A DNA stretch of 64,000 nt from Prochlorococcus marinus str. MIT 9107 (GCF_000759855.1 NZ_JNAI01000007.1:1-64000), one strand, 5' to 3'. Shown: positions 21,634-28,910, numbered from the stretch's first letter. A program made the numbers and translations. Notes: generated from the letters alone by a model not told the origin.

Positions 21634-21654
21634 TTTGTCCGCAATTTGTCCGCA
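21634..21654. repeat. TTTGTCCGCA pair, 11-bp period (right end)
   Basis: TTTGTCCGCA at 21634 and 21645. Identical over 21 bp to 20491-20511. Confidence 0.9.
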
Positions 21655-21726
21655 ATCTTTGAGGACAGAATTTAGAAAATAAAAAAGACAGGCTAGGAAA
21701 CCGGTCTATAACTTGGATTCTAAGAG

Positions 21727-21776
21727 TCGGGGCGACAGGATTCGAACCTGCGACCTAGTGCTCCCAAAGCACCCGC
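21727..21776 (-). repeat. tRNA-Pro 3' fragment 9
   Basis: Exact tRNA-Pro 3' half to CCCAAAGCACCCGC, with a minus-strand terminator-like hairpin at 21680-21708 and GAG in place of the CCA complement. Confidence 0.9.
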
Positions 21777-21903
21777 TACGCAAATTGCGACAGCCCCCAT
21801 GAGAAACAAGTGAGGCTATAGCTTATTAATTGGTATTAAAAGAAAATTTATGAGTCTTAAAAAGTAGAAAGATATAGCAAGGTGTTGCATAAATAAGCAA
21901 AAG

Positions 21904-21922
21904 CTCGCTCAAATCTCGCTCA
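21904..21922. repeat. CTCGCTCA pair, 11-bp period (left end)
   Basis: CTCGCTCA at 21904 and 21915. Same pair as at 24086-24104, the right end of this module. Confidence 0.85.
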
Positions 21923-21930
21923 CAAGCAAC

Positions 21931-21951
21931 CTAGTGCCCTATGAGCACTAG
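21931..21951. repeat. Palindromic tRNA-core copy CTAGTGCCCTATGAGCACTAG
   Basis: A one-mismatch version of the palindrome at 11178-11198. It lies between the repeat pair and the decayed leader at 21981-22008. Confidence 0.65.
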
Positions 21952-21980
21952 ATCGTAGGATATAAATATATATTCATCAT

Positions 21981-22008
21981 TAGTCGATCTAAAAAAGAGG
22001 CAATTAAT
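21981..22008 (+). promoter_or_regulatory. Degenerate repeated leader
   Basis: TAGTCGATCTAAAAAAGAGGCAATTAATAA: box partly kept, hairpin lost. Upstream of the DUF3303 gene by about 70 bp. Confidence 0.5.
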
Positions 22009-22074
22009 AACATTTATTTTCAGGAATTATTTTTTTTGCTAGTAATAGAAAGCCAATAAAAATTAAAAAATAAA

Positions 22075-22347
22075 ATGCTTTACGTTCAGCATTGGTCATT
22101 TAAGGCCGGATATCATCAAAAAGGTGCAGAAAAATTTCTTGGTGGAGGGGGAGATTATCCTGGAGTTGAGATGATTGGAAGATATCACGCGCCCGGATCT
22201 TTAGAGGGTTGGATAGTTTTAAAGACTGATGATCCAAAAGCAATATATCAACACGCCGCTGAATGGGGTGAATTTCTAAATTGGGAAACCACACCCGTAT
22301 TTACTGATGAAGAAGCTGGTCCAATAGTTGCCAAAGTCTACTCATAG
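22075..22347 (+). CDS. DUF3303 family protein
   Basis: A 90-residue protein: MLYVQHWSFKAGYHQKGAEK, then GVEMIGRYHAPGSLEGWIVL and YQHAAEWGEFLNWETTPVFT. The pattern matches DUF3303, small soluble alpha/beta proteins of cyanobacteria with no assigned role. Its stop is 6 bp ahead of the next leader. Confidence 0.8.
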   Translation: MLYVQHWSFKAGYHQKGAEKFLGGGGDYPGVEMIGRYHAPGSLEGWIVLKTDDPKAIYQHAAEWGEFLNWETTPVFTDEEAGPIVAKVYS

Positions 22348-22353
22348 ATTGCG

Positions 22354-22397
22354 ATTGACAGTCGATCTAAAATAAGGAGCAATTAGCTCCTTTTTTT
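22354..22397 (+). promoter_or_regulatory. Repeated leader, AAGGAGC hairpin type
   Basis: ATTGACAGTCGATCTAAAAT, AAGGAGC-AATTA-GCTCCTT, T-tract, ATG at 22398. The hairpin begins right after the upstream gene, so it could also serve as that gene's terminator. Confidence 0.8.
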
Positions 22398-22661
22398 ATG
22401 AACACTCTCATCATTTCTACTTTTAGCTGTACATTTGAAGAATTTAAAAATGATGTAACGACATTATTTCTTGAAGAAATGTGCAAGGAGTTTGTAACTG
22501 ATTATGAGTTTGTAAAAGTCAACGAACACAAATCTCATTTATTAATGAACTGTACTGACTTAGAAAAATTAGGTGCAGAGATGGAATCTCCTTTCGCAAA
22601 GGAATGGGATAAAAAAAATAACTGTAAGGATACCGTATATTCGATCGAACTTTTCGCTTAA
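22398..22661 (+). CDS. 87-aa hypothetical protein
   Basis: Alpha/beta pattern with TLIISTFSCTFEEFKNDVTT, FLEEMCKEFVTDYEFVKVNE and SHLLMNCTDLEKLGAEM. The arrangement of strand, helix, strand, 'MNCTDLE', helix is like small ferredoxin-fold proteins (DUF3764/DUF1330-like), but no firm family can be given. It is followed by a stray signal-like frame MKRLLLVPLY (22661-22693). Confidence 0.6.
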   Translation: MNTLIISTFSCTFEEFKNDVTTLFLEEMCKEFVTDYEFVKVNEHKSHLLMNCTDLEKLGAEMESPFAKEWDKKNNCKDTVYSIELFA

Positions 22662-22699
22662 ATGAAACGCTTACTACTTGTACCGCTATATTAAATACG

Positions 22700-22742
22700 A
22701 TTGACAGTCGATCTAACATAGAGGGATAAACCCCTCTTTTTT
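22700..22742 (+). promoter_or_regulatory. Repeated leader with GAGGG hairpin
   Basis: ATTGACAGTCGATCTAACAT, hairpin GAGGG-ATAAAC-CCCTC, T-tract, ATG at 22743. Confidence 0.8.
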
Positions 22743-22868
22743 ATGTCCTCTTCAATGAAAGATTTCCTTGATAAATTTTTTGATTTATGTAGAGAATATC
22801 AAGAAGAAATTCCACCTCAAAAGATGGCAGAAATTTTAAGAGATTATGCTGATAGGCTAGATGGATAA
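22743..22868 (+). CDS. 41-aa repeated cargo protein, copy 3
   Basis: Same protein as 5076-5201 and 9426-9551 (MSSSMKDFLDKFFDLCREYQ; PPQK in the middle; ends YADRLDG). Synonymous differences from the other copies (for example aga/agg, gat/gac) suggest selection on the protein. It ends 12 bp before the DUF4268 gene. Confidence 0.75.
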   Translation: MSSSMKDFLDKFFDLCREYQEEIPPQKMAEILRDYADRLDG

Positions 22869-22880
22869 TAGGTTATAGAA

Positions 22881-23789
22881 ATGGATACAAAACTTGGAAC
22901 ATTAAAGAATGTAAATCTTAGAGAAGCATGGAGTCATGAAGCACAAGATTTTACTCCTTGGCTTGCCGACAATCTTGATCGATTATCTGCAGCTATAGGT
23001 ATACCTCTTGAATTAGAAGGTCAAGAAGTTAGTGTTGATTCATTCTCAGCGGATATCCTTGCCAGGAACCCCCAAAACGACTCGAGAGTTCTTATTGAAA
23101 ACCAATTAGAACAGACCGATCACACACATCTTGGACAAATCCTTACCTATTTAGCTGGATTAGAAGCTCAAGTTGTTATTTGGGTTGCCAGCAGTTTTAG
23201 AGATCCTCATATATCTGCAGTGCATTGGCTAAATGATCACACTGTCGCACCTTTTGCTTTTTTTGCTGTTCAGGTAAAAGCTGTACAAATTGGTAATTCT
23301 CCAATTGCTCCATTATTCGAAATCGTTGCTAAGCCAAATGATTGGGATCGTCAAATACAAAAACAAGTACGATCATCCGGAGAACTTAGTGGATTGAGTA
23401 AATGGAGACTTCGCTTTTGGGAACATCTTCTTGAACGTCATCCAGAGCAGGAAGAATGGGACGGACGTTTGGCGACTAGTTCTCATTGGCGTCAAGTTCC
23501 TGACTCTGATCTTTGGGTTTCTATTTATATTGGAAAAAAGGAAGTAGGTTTATTTGTTCGAGGTGGTCGAAATGCAGAAATTGAGAACATATTCCTGCAG
23601 TTGGAACCTCATCAAGAAGCATTAGAAAAGTTTCTTGGCGCCCCTCTCGGAGATGGAGAAAAAAGAGGATATTTCTTTCACCAAAAATCATCGGGTGATT
23701 TGACTGATGAAACTTGCTGGTCAGAAAAGGTTGATTGGCTTCATCAAATGCAAGATTTATATGTACGTAATTTAAAAGAAGTCCTTTAA
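22881..23789 (+). CDS. DUF4268-type protein with a PD-(D/E)xK nuclease-like N-terminal domain
   Basis: A 302-residue protein. The N-terminal half reads DSFSADILARNPQNDSRVLI then ENQLEQTDHTHLGQILTYLA. The order Asp-(x)-Glu-x-Gln is that of a PD-(D/E)xK-like core (Lys replaced by Gln). The C-terminal DUF4268-like part starts WRLRFWEHLLERHPEQEEWD. Such proteins are found across bacteria, often in variable or defence-related regions. Codon use is less AT-rich than that of neighbours, consistent with recent transfer. The activity is not known. Confidence 0.75.
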   Translation: MDTKLGTLKNVNLREAWSHEAQDFTPWLADNLDRLSAAIGIPLELEGQEVSVDSFSADILARNPQNDSRVLIENQLEQTDHTHLGQILTYLAGLEAQVVIWVASSFRDPHISAVHWLNDHTVAPFAFFAVQVKAVQIGNSPIAPLFEIVAKPNDWDRQIQKQVRSSGELSGLSKWRLRFWEHLLERHPEQEEWDGRLATSSHWRQVPDSDLWVSIYIGKKEVGLFVRGGRNAEIENIFLQLEPHQEALEKFLGAPLGDGEKRGYFFHQKSSGDLTDETCWSEKVDWLHQMQDLYVRNLKEVL

Positions 23790-23804
23790 GTAAATGCTTA
23801 CTCG

Positions 23805-23975
23805 TTAAATAAAGAACTTGTTTATCCCTTTATTTAAAGTCATTTCCTGAGTACCTTTCATGCAGCCTCCAGTTGGATAGCTGATAACCTTTTTTGAAAT
23901 TGCACCAATACCAATAGCTATTAAACCAATTCCTAATATTGCTTTTGATCTTTTACTTGAAAGCAGAGATTTCAT
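23805..23975 (-). CDS. Small membrane protein
   Basis: With ATG at 23975 the product is 56 residues: MKSLLSSKRSKAILGIGLIA, then IGAISKKVISYPTGGCMKGT. It has one glycine-rich membrane helix and a GGCMKGTQEMTL end. The frame is open to 24062, and ATG at 24002 is another start, but the part upstream overlaps the module-end repeats. Convergent with the DUF4268 gene. Function unknown. Confidence 0.45.
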   Translation of the reverse strand: MKSLLSSKRSKAILGIGLIAIGIGAISKKVISYPTGGCMKGTQEMTLNKGINKFFI

Positions 23976-24085
23976 TGTAATTGTTGTTTTTTTTCTAATC
24001 ATAGGAATTATTGGGATTATTTTGTGAATGTCATAATCAGTTTGAGCGATACCACTCAGCAAGGTTATGCAAGGTATAGCAGAAT

Positions 24086-24104
24086 CTCGCTCAAAGCTCG
24101 CTCA
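24086..24104. repeat. CTCGCTCA pair, 11-bp period (right end)
   Basis: CTCGCTCA at 24086 and 24097; same as 21904-21922 and 16448-16466. Confidence 0.85.
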
Positions 24105-24128
24105 GTCTCATTATTCTAAAAGAAAGCA

Positions 24129-24158
24129 ATAAAAAAGAGAGTTTGGGAAACTCTCTAG
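24129..24158 (-). terminator. Minus-strand terminator beside tRNA fragment 10
   Basis: On the minus strand AGAGAGTTTCCCAAACTCTCT followed by a T-run. The stem is perfect. Confidence 0.7.
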
Positions 24159-24179
24159 TGTGACTTGGTTTTGATTGAG

Positions 24180-24225
24180 TCGGGGCGACAGGATTCGAAC
24201 CTGCGACCTAGTGCTCCCAAAGCAC
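24180..24225 (-). repeat. tRNA-Pro 3' fragment 10
   Basis: Exact tRNA-Pro 3' half to CCCAAAGCAC, then diverging. It is the last truncated copy before the intact gene. Confidence 0.9.
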
Positions 24226-24350
24226 TAGTGCTAACTTTTGAGAAATACATAAGACGCTAGTTATATTCAAAACTTATACTGGGTTTAGAAGTTAATTTGA
24301 GACAAGATTTTGATTAATTTGATTAGTTTTAATTAGTATAAATTATTTCC

Positions 24351-24370
24351 TAGCTCTACTCTTAGCTCTA
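24351..24370. repeat. TAGCTCTA pair, 12-bp period (left end)
   Basis: TAGCTCTA at 24351 and 24363, preceded by AGTTTTAATTAGTAT. The right end of the module (27703-27722) has the same pair preceded by AGTTTTAATTAGAAT. Confidence 0.85.
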
Positions 24371-24501
24371 TTTATAAAACTAATTTATTTTGCCCAATTC
24401 AAAGATTGTAAATTTAAAAATATTAAATTAAATTTAAAAATATGGTTTTAGATTTAGTGTATTTTTAAATTCGAAATGAAGATTAGTTGATTTAATAAAT
24501 A

Positions 24502-25731
24502 ATGAACTCAAAAATAAATTTAATTTTAAAGCTTTTCATTTTCTTCTCTTTCGCAATTTCCCCAATTGGCGAAATTTCAAAAGGTTTTGCATTCCCTTTA
24601 AGCTCTAAATGCAGTAATTCTAAAAAAATAAAAGATATCTATCAAAATAATATATCTGGGATTGTGACAGTAAAAGCTGGTAACTCAATTGGTACTGGAT
24701 TTGTAATTAATCAGACAAAAAATAAAACATATTTTCTAACAAACTTACATGTTGTTAAAGGGCAAGATGATATTGAGATACTTTGGGCTGATCGTAATAA
24801 AACAAGGGCATACATAATTGCGGATGCAAATATTACTGGAATGAATAGTCAAAAGAAATATGTTGATGATCTTGCAATTCTAGAGATGGAAGGACTAAAA
24901 GGTGAAGTAATAAATTTCAGTAAAAGACCTATTGCAGTTGGTGATGATGTTTTTGCGATAGGTACACCGAAAGGCCTAGATTTTTCATTAACTAGAGGCA
25001 TTATTAGTGCAATAAGAGAAAATGGGGAAATAATTCAGACAGATGTTGCTTTGAATACTGGCAATTCGGGCGGCCCACTCTTGGATAAGTATGGGTGTGT
25101 TATTGGAATAAATACATTTGATATCAAAAATACAGAAGGTTTGAATTTTGCAATTTCCTCAAACGTTATTAAAAATTTCATAAATCAAAAAGCACGTTGG
25201 AAGTTTGGTAAAAGTGGAAATAGAGAAGAATATATAAAATTTCAAGAAGCTATATCCAACCTCACAAGGAATCAAAAGAAAAAAGATTATAAAAGTAATT
25301 ATTATCCAGGACCAAAAGGGAGTATTAAACCAAAAGGGAAGGGATGGTTCTTCATAAAAGAATCATGTAAGTACTGGGATAAGGATAAAATGGGCGAATG
25401 TTTTGAGAAAGCAACACCTATAGAAAAAGAATGGTCCTGGCTTAAATTCATGAAAATTAAAGGGGATTCAATTTCTAATCCTGATTCAATAATTTTTAGG
25501 ATTAAAACAACATATCCAGTTGCAAATGGAGAGGGTTTTTATGAAGATGATTTCGATGTTTTTATTGATATATATTGCAAAAACAATCAGATGTCGGCTT
25601 ACGTCCCAAATATGCTTAGTTCAACTGGTACTTACCTCATAGACAATAAACCAATATATTCATATTCTCTAAATGCTGTTACTTTTGATTTATTATCCCA
25701 ACGAGGTTGTAATGTAAAACCTATTGATTAA
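24502..25731 (+). CDS. HtrA-like trypsin-fold serine protease with an unknown C-terminal domain
   Basis: A 409-residue protein with a signal peptide (LKLFIFFSFAISPIGEISKG). The catalytic triad is visible: His in FLTNLHVVKG, Asp in VDDLAILEM, Ser in NTGNSGGPLLD. An HtrA/DegP protease domain spans residues 45-240. There is no PDZ domain; in its place a domain of about 170 residues begins after NREEYIKFQEAI and has PGPKGSIKPKGKGWFFI. It is probably periplasmic and may cut surface proteins. It ends by a 4-bp convergent overlap with the next gene. Confidence 0.85.
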   Translation: MNSKINLILKLFIFFSFAISPIGEISKGFAFPLSSKCSNSKKIKDIYQNNISGIVTVKAGNSIGTGFVINQTKNKTYFLTNLHVVKGQDDIEILWADRNKTRAYIIADANITGMNSQKKYVDDLAILEMEGLKGEVINFSKRPIAVGDDVFAIGTPKGLDFSLTRGIISAIRENGEIIQTDVALNTGNSGGPLLDKYGCVIGINTFDIKNTEGLNFAISSNVIKNFINQKARWKFGKSGNREEYIKFQEAISNLTRNQKKKDYKSNYYPGPKGSIKPKGKGWFFIKESCKYWDKDKMGECFEKATPIEKEWSWLKFMKIKGDSISNPDSIIFRIKTTYPVANGEGFYEDDFDVFIDIYCKNNQMSAYVPNMLSSTGTYLIDNKPIYSYSLNAVTFDLLSQRGCNVKPID

Positions 25732-26369
25732 TTACTCAACTTTTCGTTTATATGTTTTTTGTAGTTCGGCATAATGATGAATACATCAACAGAATAAATA
25801 ACCCACATTAGGTATATTGCATTAGCTAAGTCAAAAAAAGATTTATTCAGCAGTATTAAGAAGTAAATTGGGAAAGTAATACTTATAGAAATCAATATAT
25901 TAGAAAAAAATATTTCCCATCCTCTTTTTTTACTAATTTGGCTACTTAATTTTAGAGATTTTAATGGGCCTAATGAAAGGTCTTCTGAAATCACATCGAC
26001 GTATTGAAAACGTTTTGCAAGGATTATTCCAGGAAATATTAACAGGACTATTCCTAAAACTATAAAAAGATCACCAATAAGGGCATTCCTAAAAACTATC
26101 CAACTTTTAATAAAGAGTTTTTTCTTATTTTTTATGACTGGGATTTCATAATAATTTTCTAATCTAATATTTTCAATAAAAATAGTCTTGTAAATTGTTG
26201 AAGTTATCCTGAATAAAATTGCAGAAATTATCCATACTAAGTGATATGGAATGCTTAGTCCCTGCAGTAACTTAAATGCTGTAACAAGAAATAAGTAGTA
26301 AAGTCCAAAAGCTTTTATTATTTTTGGATTAAATACTTTAAGTATTATTTTCTTAGCTAGGTCAAGCAT
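25728..26369 (-). CDS. Multi-span membrane protein, unknown
   Basis: A 213-residue protein with five or six membrane helices, for example AFGLYYLFLVTAFKLL, IGDLFIVLGIVLLIFPGIIL and ILISISITFPIYFLILL. The LLIFPGIILAKRFQYVDVIS motif and the charged stretch after it look like YciC/GDPD membrane-domain proteins (membrane organisation), a loose similarity. Transcribed towards the protease. Confidence 0.55.
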   Translation of the reverse strand: MLDLAKKIILKVFNPKIIKAFGLYYLFLVTAFKLLQGLSIPYHLVWIISAILFRITSTIYKTIFIENIRLENYYEIPVIKNKKKLFIKSWIVFRNALIGDLFIVLGIVLLIFPGIILAKRFQYVDVISEDLSLGPLKSLKLSSQISKKRGWEIFFSNILISISITFPIYFLILLNKSFFDLANAIYLMWVIYSVDVFIIMPNYKKHINEKLSN

Positions 26370-26490
26370 TCAATTCAATAAGTTTTTTTTATATTACATC
26401 TAAAATATTTGAAACTTTATATAGTGTTTAATGAAGAAATATAAGAGGATCGTTACTTTAAGCTAGGAAATCCTTCAGGATATAAATATA

Positions 26491-27561
26491 TCAATAGCCT
26501 GTAATCTGTCTATACTGAAGACCATTAATTGTTCTTTGCATAGTGGACCTTTGAATCGCATTCCCCATTTGTATAAGAGCATTTGAAATTTGAGCACCTC
26601 TAACTTGTTTCTTCAGTTTATTTAGATCTGTAATACCAGTTTTGATTTGAGCTATTTCAAGAGGTGTCAGGCACTCAAGAGTTATAGTTTTTGTTCTTCT
26701 TTTGCTTAACAAACCTCCACCAGTTTGAAACGTGTAGTTGTAGTTCTTTCTTCCGTCTGAGCATTCGCTACTTGTGCTTCCCTCAGAAATTGAAAAGTCG
26801 TTATTTTTTATTCGTTCTTCTTTAGCATCTTCTTTCTTTAAGGCTAACTTAAAATTATCTCTTCTTTTTAAATAATCATTAGATTCAGTTCTTAGTTTGG
26901 AAAGAAATTCTTGGTTATTTGTTTCCAAAGCTTTGAAGTATTTTTCGCCATACTTTTTCCCTAAAACTATCCCTAGATAATATTTATCCCCGAAACGTCT
27001 ATCACATCCCAACCACGATAGGGATTGAATATTACCTACCTTTAGAGCTTCATCACATGCTCTTTGCCTTCCTTCTTCTTTTGATAAATGATACGCATAA
27101 AAATGAAAATAAGAAGTAACATTCCATGCTTCTGAACAATAATTGGATAATGGGTAAATATTATGAGCATTTACAATATCTCTATAACCTTCTCTTTGAA
27201 TTTCAAGATTTGGATATTGCATTTTTGTCCAACCTCTTATAAAAGTAGCCTCAGATAATTCTTGATCACTAATATCTTTTTGACTAAGAATTTCCTTAAT
27301 TAATCTTTTAAGTTTCCTGAACTGCCTTCGGTCAGTTTCTGCTTTAACTCTTAAAGTCCTTAATTTATTAATTTGCTTGGAATCTTCTTTATAGGCTGGT
27401 TTTTCTATAAGACTACAAGTTATGTTTCCAGCTGGAGAGCTTTCAAATACTGGAGGAAATAGTTCCTCAGGATAATAAACCTTTGGATATCCATATTCTT
27501 TTGCTTTTAAATATTCATATGAAATAACAAAAGATAGTAAAAATATTAATATTTTTTTCAT
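26491..27561 (-). CDS. Exported helical protein
   Basis: A 356-residue protein with a signal peptide (KKILIFLLSFVISYEYLKAK). The mature part has helical repeats of a TPR/SEL1 type appearance (LSEATFIRGWTKMQYPNLEI, GYRDIVNAHNIYPLSNYCSE), then KRRDNFKLALKKEDAKEERI, probably coiled coil. The end is a Ser/Cys part and IQMGNAIQRSTMQRTINGLQ. Probably periplasmic. No domain is certain. Part of the newest-looking module together with the HtrA-like protease and the membrane protein. Confidence 0.6.
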   Translation of the reverse strand: MKKILIFLLSFVISYEYLKAKEYGYPKVYYPEELFPPVFESSPAGNITCSLIEKPAYKEDSKQINKLRTLRVKAETDRRQFRKLKRLIKEILSQKDISDQELSEATFIRGWTKMQYPNLEIQREGYRDIVNAHNIYPLSNYCSEAWNVTSYFHFYAYHLSKEEGRQRACDEALKVGNIQSLSWLGCDRRFGDKYYLGIVLGKKYGEKYFKALETNNQEFLSKLRTESNDYLKRRDNFKLALKKEDAKEERIKNNDFSISEGSTSSECSDGRKNYNYTFQTGGGLLSKRRTKTITLECLTPLEIAQIKTGITDLNKLKKQVRGAQISNALIQMGNAIQRSTMQRTINGLQYRQITGY

Positions 27562-27702
27562 GACATGATTTTATATAAATCAATTTTAAAAGAACTTATA
27601 TGAAATATTTAATTAAATTAAAATTTTCATAATTTTTATTTAACAAATAATTAGATTCAAATTTATGAAATTTTCATGAGCTAATCAGTTTTAATTAGAA
27701 TC

Positions 27703-27722
27703 TAGCTCTATTTCTAGCTCTA
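27703..27722. repeat. TAGCTCTA pair, 12-bp period (right end)
   Basis: TAGCTCTA at 27703 and 27715. Matches 24351-24370. Confidence 0.85.
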
Positions 27723-27746
27723 TTTGTATATTTGAGACACTCTAGA

Positions 27747-27778
27747 AATAAAAAAGCAAGGGCTTGGATCCCTTGCTA
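27747..27778 (-). terminator. Intrinsic terminator of the intact tRNA-Pro
   Basis: On the minus strand AGCAAGGGATCCAAGCCCTTGCT followed by TTTTTTATTTC, 5 bp beyond the encoded CCA. It has the same arrangement as at the truncated copies but another stem sequence. Confidence 0.85.
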
Positions 27779-27782
27779 TTAA

Positions 27783-27860
27783 ATGGTCGGGGCGACAGGA
27801 TTCGAACCTGCGACCTAGTGCTCCCAAAGCACCCGCGCTACCAAGCTGCGCCACGCCCCG
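27783..27860 (-). tRNA. trnP-UGG: tRNA-Pro(UGG), intact
   Basis: Read on the minus strand: acceptor CGGGGCG pairs with CGCCCCG, D stem GCGC/GCGC, anticodon stem GGTGC/GCACT with loop TTTGGGA (anticodon TGG), T stem GCAGG/CCTGT with TTCGAAT loop, discriminator A. CCA is encoded at 27783-27785, in contrast to all truncated copies, which have CTC there. It is the integration target of the island. Its 5' half and promoter are repeated in diverged form at 28974-29060. Confidence 0.97.
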
Positions 27861-27951
27861 CTCATAAGATCTTAGTTCATAACAGACATCTATAAAAGAG
27901 TAAATTACGAAAGATTTTATAAAAAATCACTTTTTTGGCCAGAAAATGATC

Positions 27952-27972
27952 TTTGTCGCTATTTTGTCACTC
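27952..27972. repeat. TTTGTCGCTA / TTTGTCACTC pair, 11-bp period (left end)
   Basis: Copies at 27952 and 27963, plus a further TTTTGTCGCTAG at 27984 and an inverted TAGCGACAG at 28011. The partner pair is at 28892-28910. Confidence 0.75.
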
Positions 27973-27999
27973 GAAAAACAAATGTTTTGTCGCTAGAAA

Positions 28000-28776
28000 T
28001 TAGTCTTTTGTAGCGACAGAAATTATCTCTGAATTTGCATTGAATTTTAATGCAATATTTTCTAATTTTTCTAATCTTGCTAAAAGTTTTTGATTCTGAG
28101 AAATTATCTCATTATTTTTAGCTTTTGATTCTTCTATAGCTGCTTTTAGATTTTTGTTATTTTTCTCAAGAGTGGATATTTTTTTATTAATTAGTTTTTT
28201 ATCATTAAAACTTATTTGAGTAGGTTTATTTAATTCGCCAAGTTGAAAAGTAAAACCTGCTTTTACAGCACCACTATCTAAAGTTCCTCCTCCATAAGAT
28301 TTTGATCAACCAAAAACGTAAGATCCTCCAGCATTAATATCAATTCTTTAACTTACCATTGAAGCGCAACCAAAACCAACTGCATATCTACTGCTATATA
28401 AACCACTCCCTAAGCCGCAAGTTGTTTTAGATTCTTTTGACATTTGAGGTAGTGCAGACAATGCTGCTGTGAGGGCAGTAGAACCAGCAATTCCCTCTCC
28501 TAAACTATCAATATTGTTGTAGTTAGAGATTATATTTTTATGGTTTTGTTGAATAGCAGGTCCTAATCCAAATTTTGTGCAATTTACATCGTCATCGTTT
28601 TCCGCAATGCCTATGAAAGATGAACAATAATCTGCTGCACTATTTAATTGATTAGGAACTATGTAGTCATCAATAATATCTACATAACTATTAGTTGGTG
28701 TATCAGCTTTAGCGGGAGCAGATAAAAAAGGCAAACTTATAGAACTAAGGAGTAAGCAAGGGAGAAGTTTTTTCAT
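28000..28776 (-). pseudogene. YadA-like anchor-domain surface protein with two in-frame stops
   Basis: ATG at 28776 starts a signal peptide (LLPCLLLSSISLPFLSAPAKA). A head with AADYCSSFIGIAENDDDVNC follows, then SKESKTTCGLGSGLYSSRYA, VGFGCASMVS, TAA at 28348-28350, RIDINAGGSYVFG, TGA at 28306-28308, SKSYGGGTLDSGAVKAGFTF. That is the YadA-type trimeric barrel pattern, and it continues with a coiled coil (LEKNNKNLKAAIEESKAKNN) to TAA at 28000-28002. All three pieces are in the same frame, so only two nonsense changes separate it from a 258-codon gene. Unusually, the coiled coil follows the barrel. Confidence 0.8.
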
Positions 28777-28891
28777 TGTTTTTAAAGACTATTTTTTTAG
28801 AGGTTAATAATCTCTTAGAAGAAAAGCTATAAAACATCTAAAAATGAAGTAGAAAAGCAGGTGTCATGAGAGCACCCGCGCTTGTAAAGCC

Positions 28892-28910
28892 TTGTCGCTT
28901 TCCGTCGCTT
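28892..28910. repeat. GTCGCTT pair, 10-bp period (right end)
   Basis: GTCGCTT at 28894 and 28904. It mirrors the GTCGCT pair at 27952-27972. An AGCACCCGCGCT tRNA echo lies just left of it (28871-28882). Confidence 0.7.

Noticed and set aside
3117-24225. Functional tRNA genes at the fragments
   Set aside because: Each lacks the D arm and 5' acceptor strand, so no cloverleaf can form.
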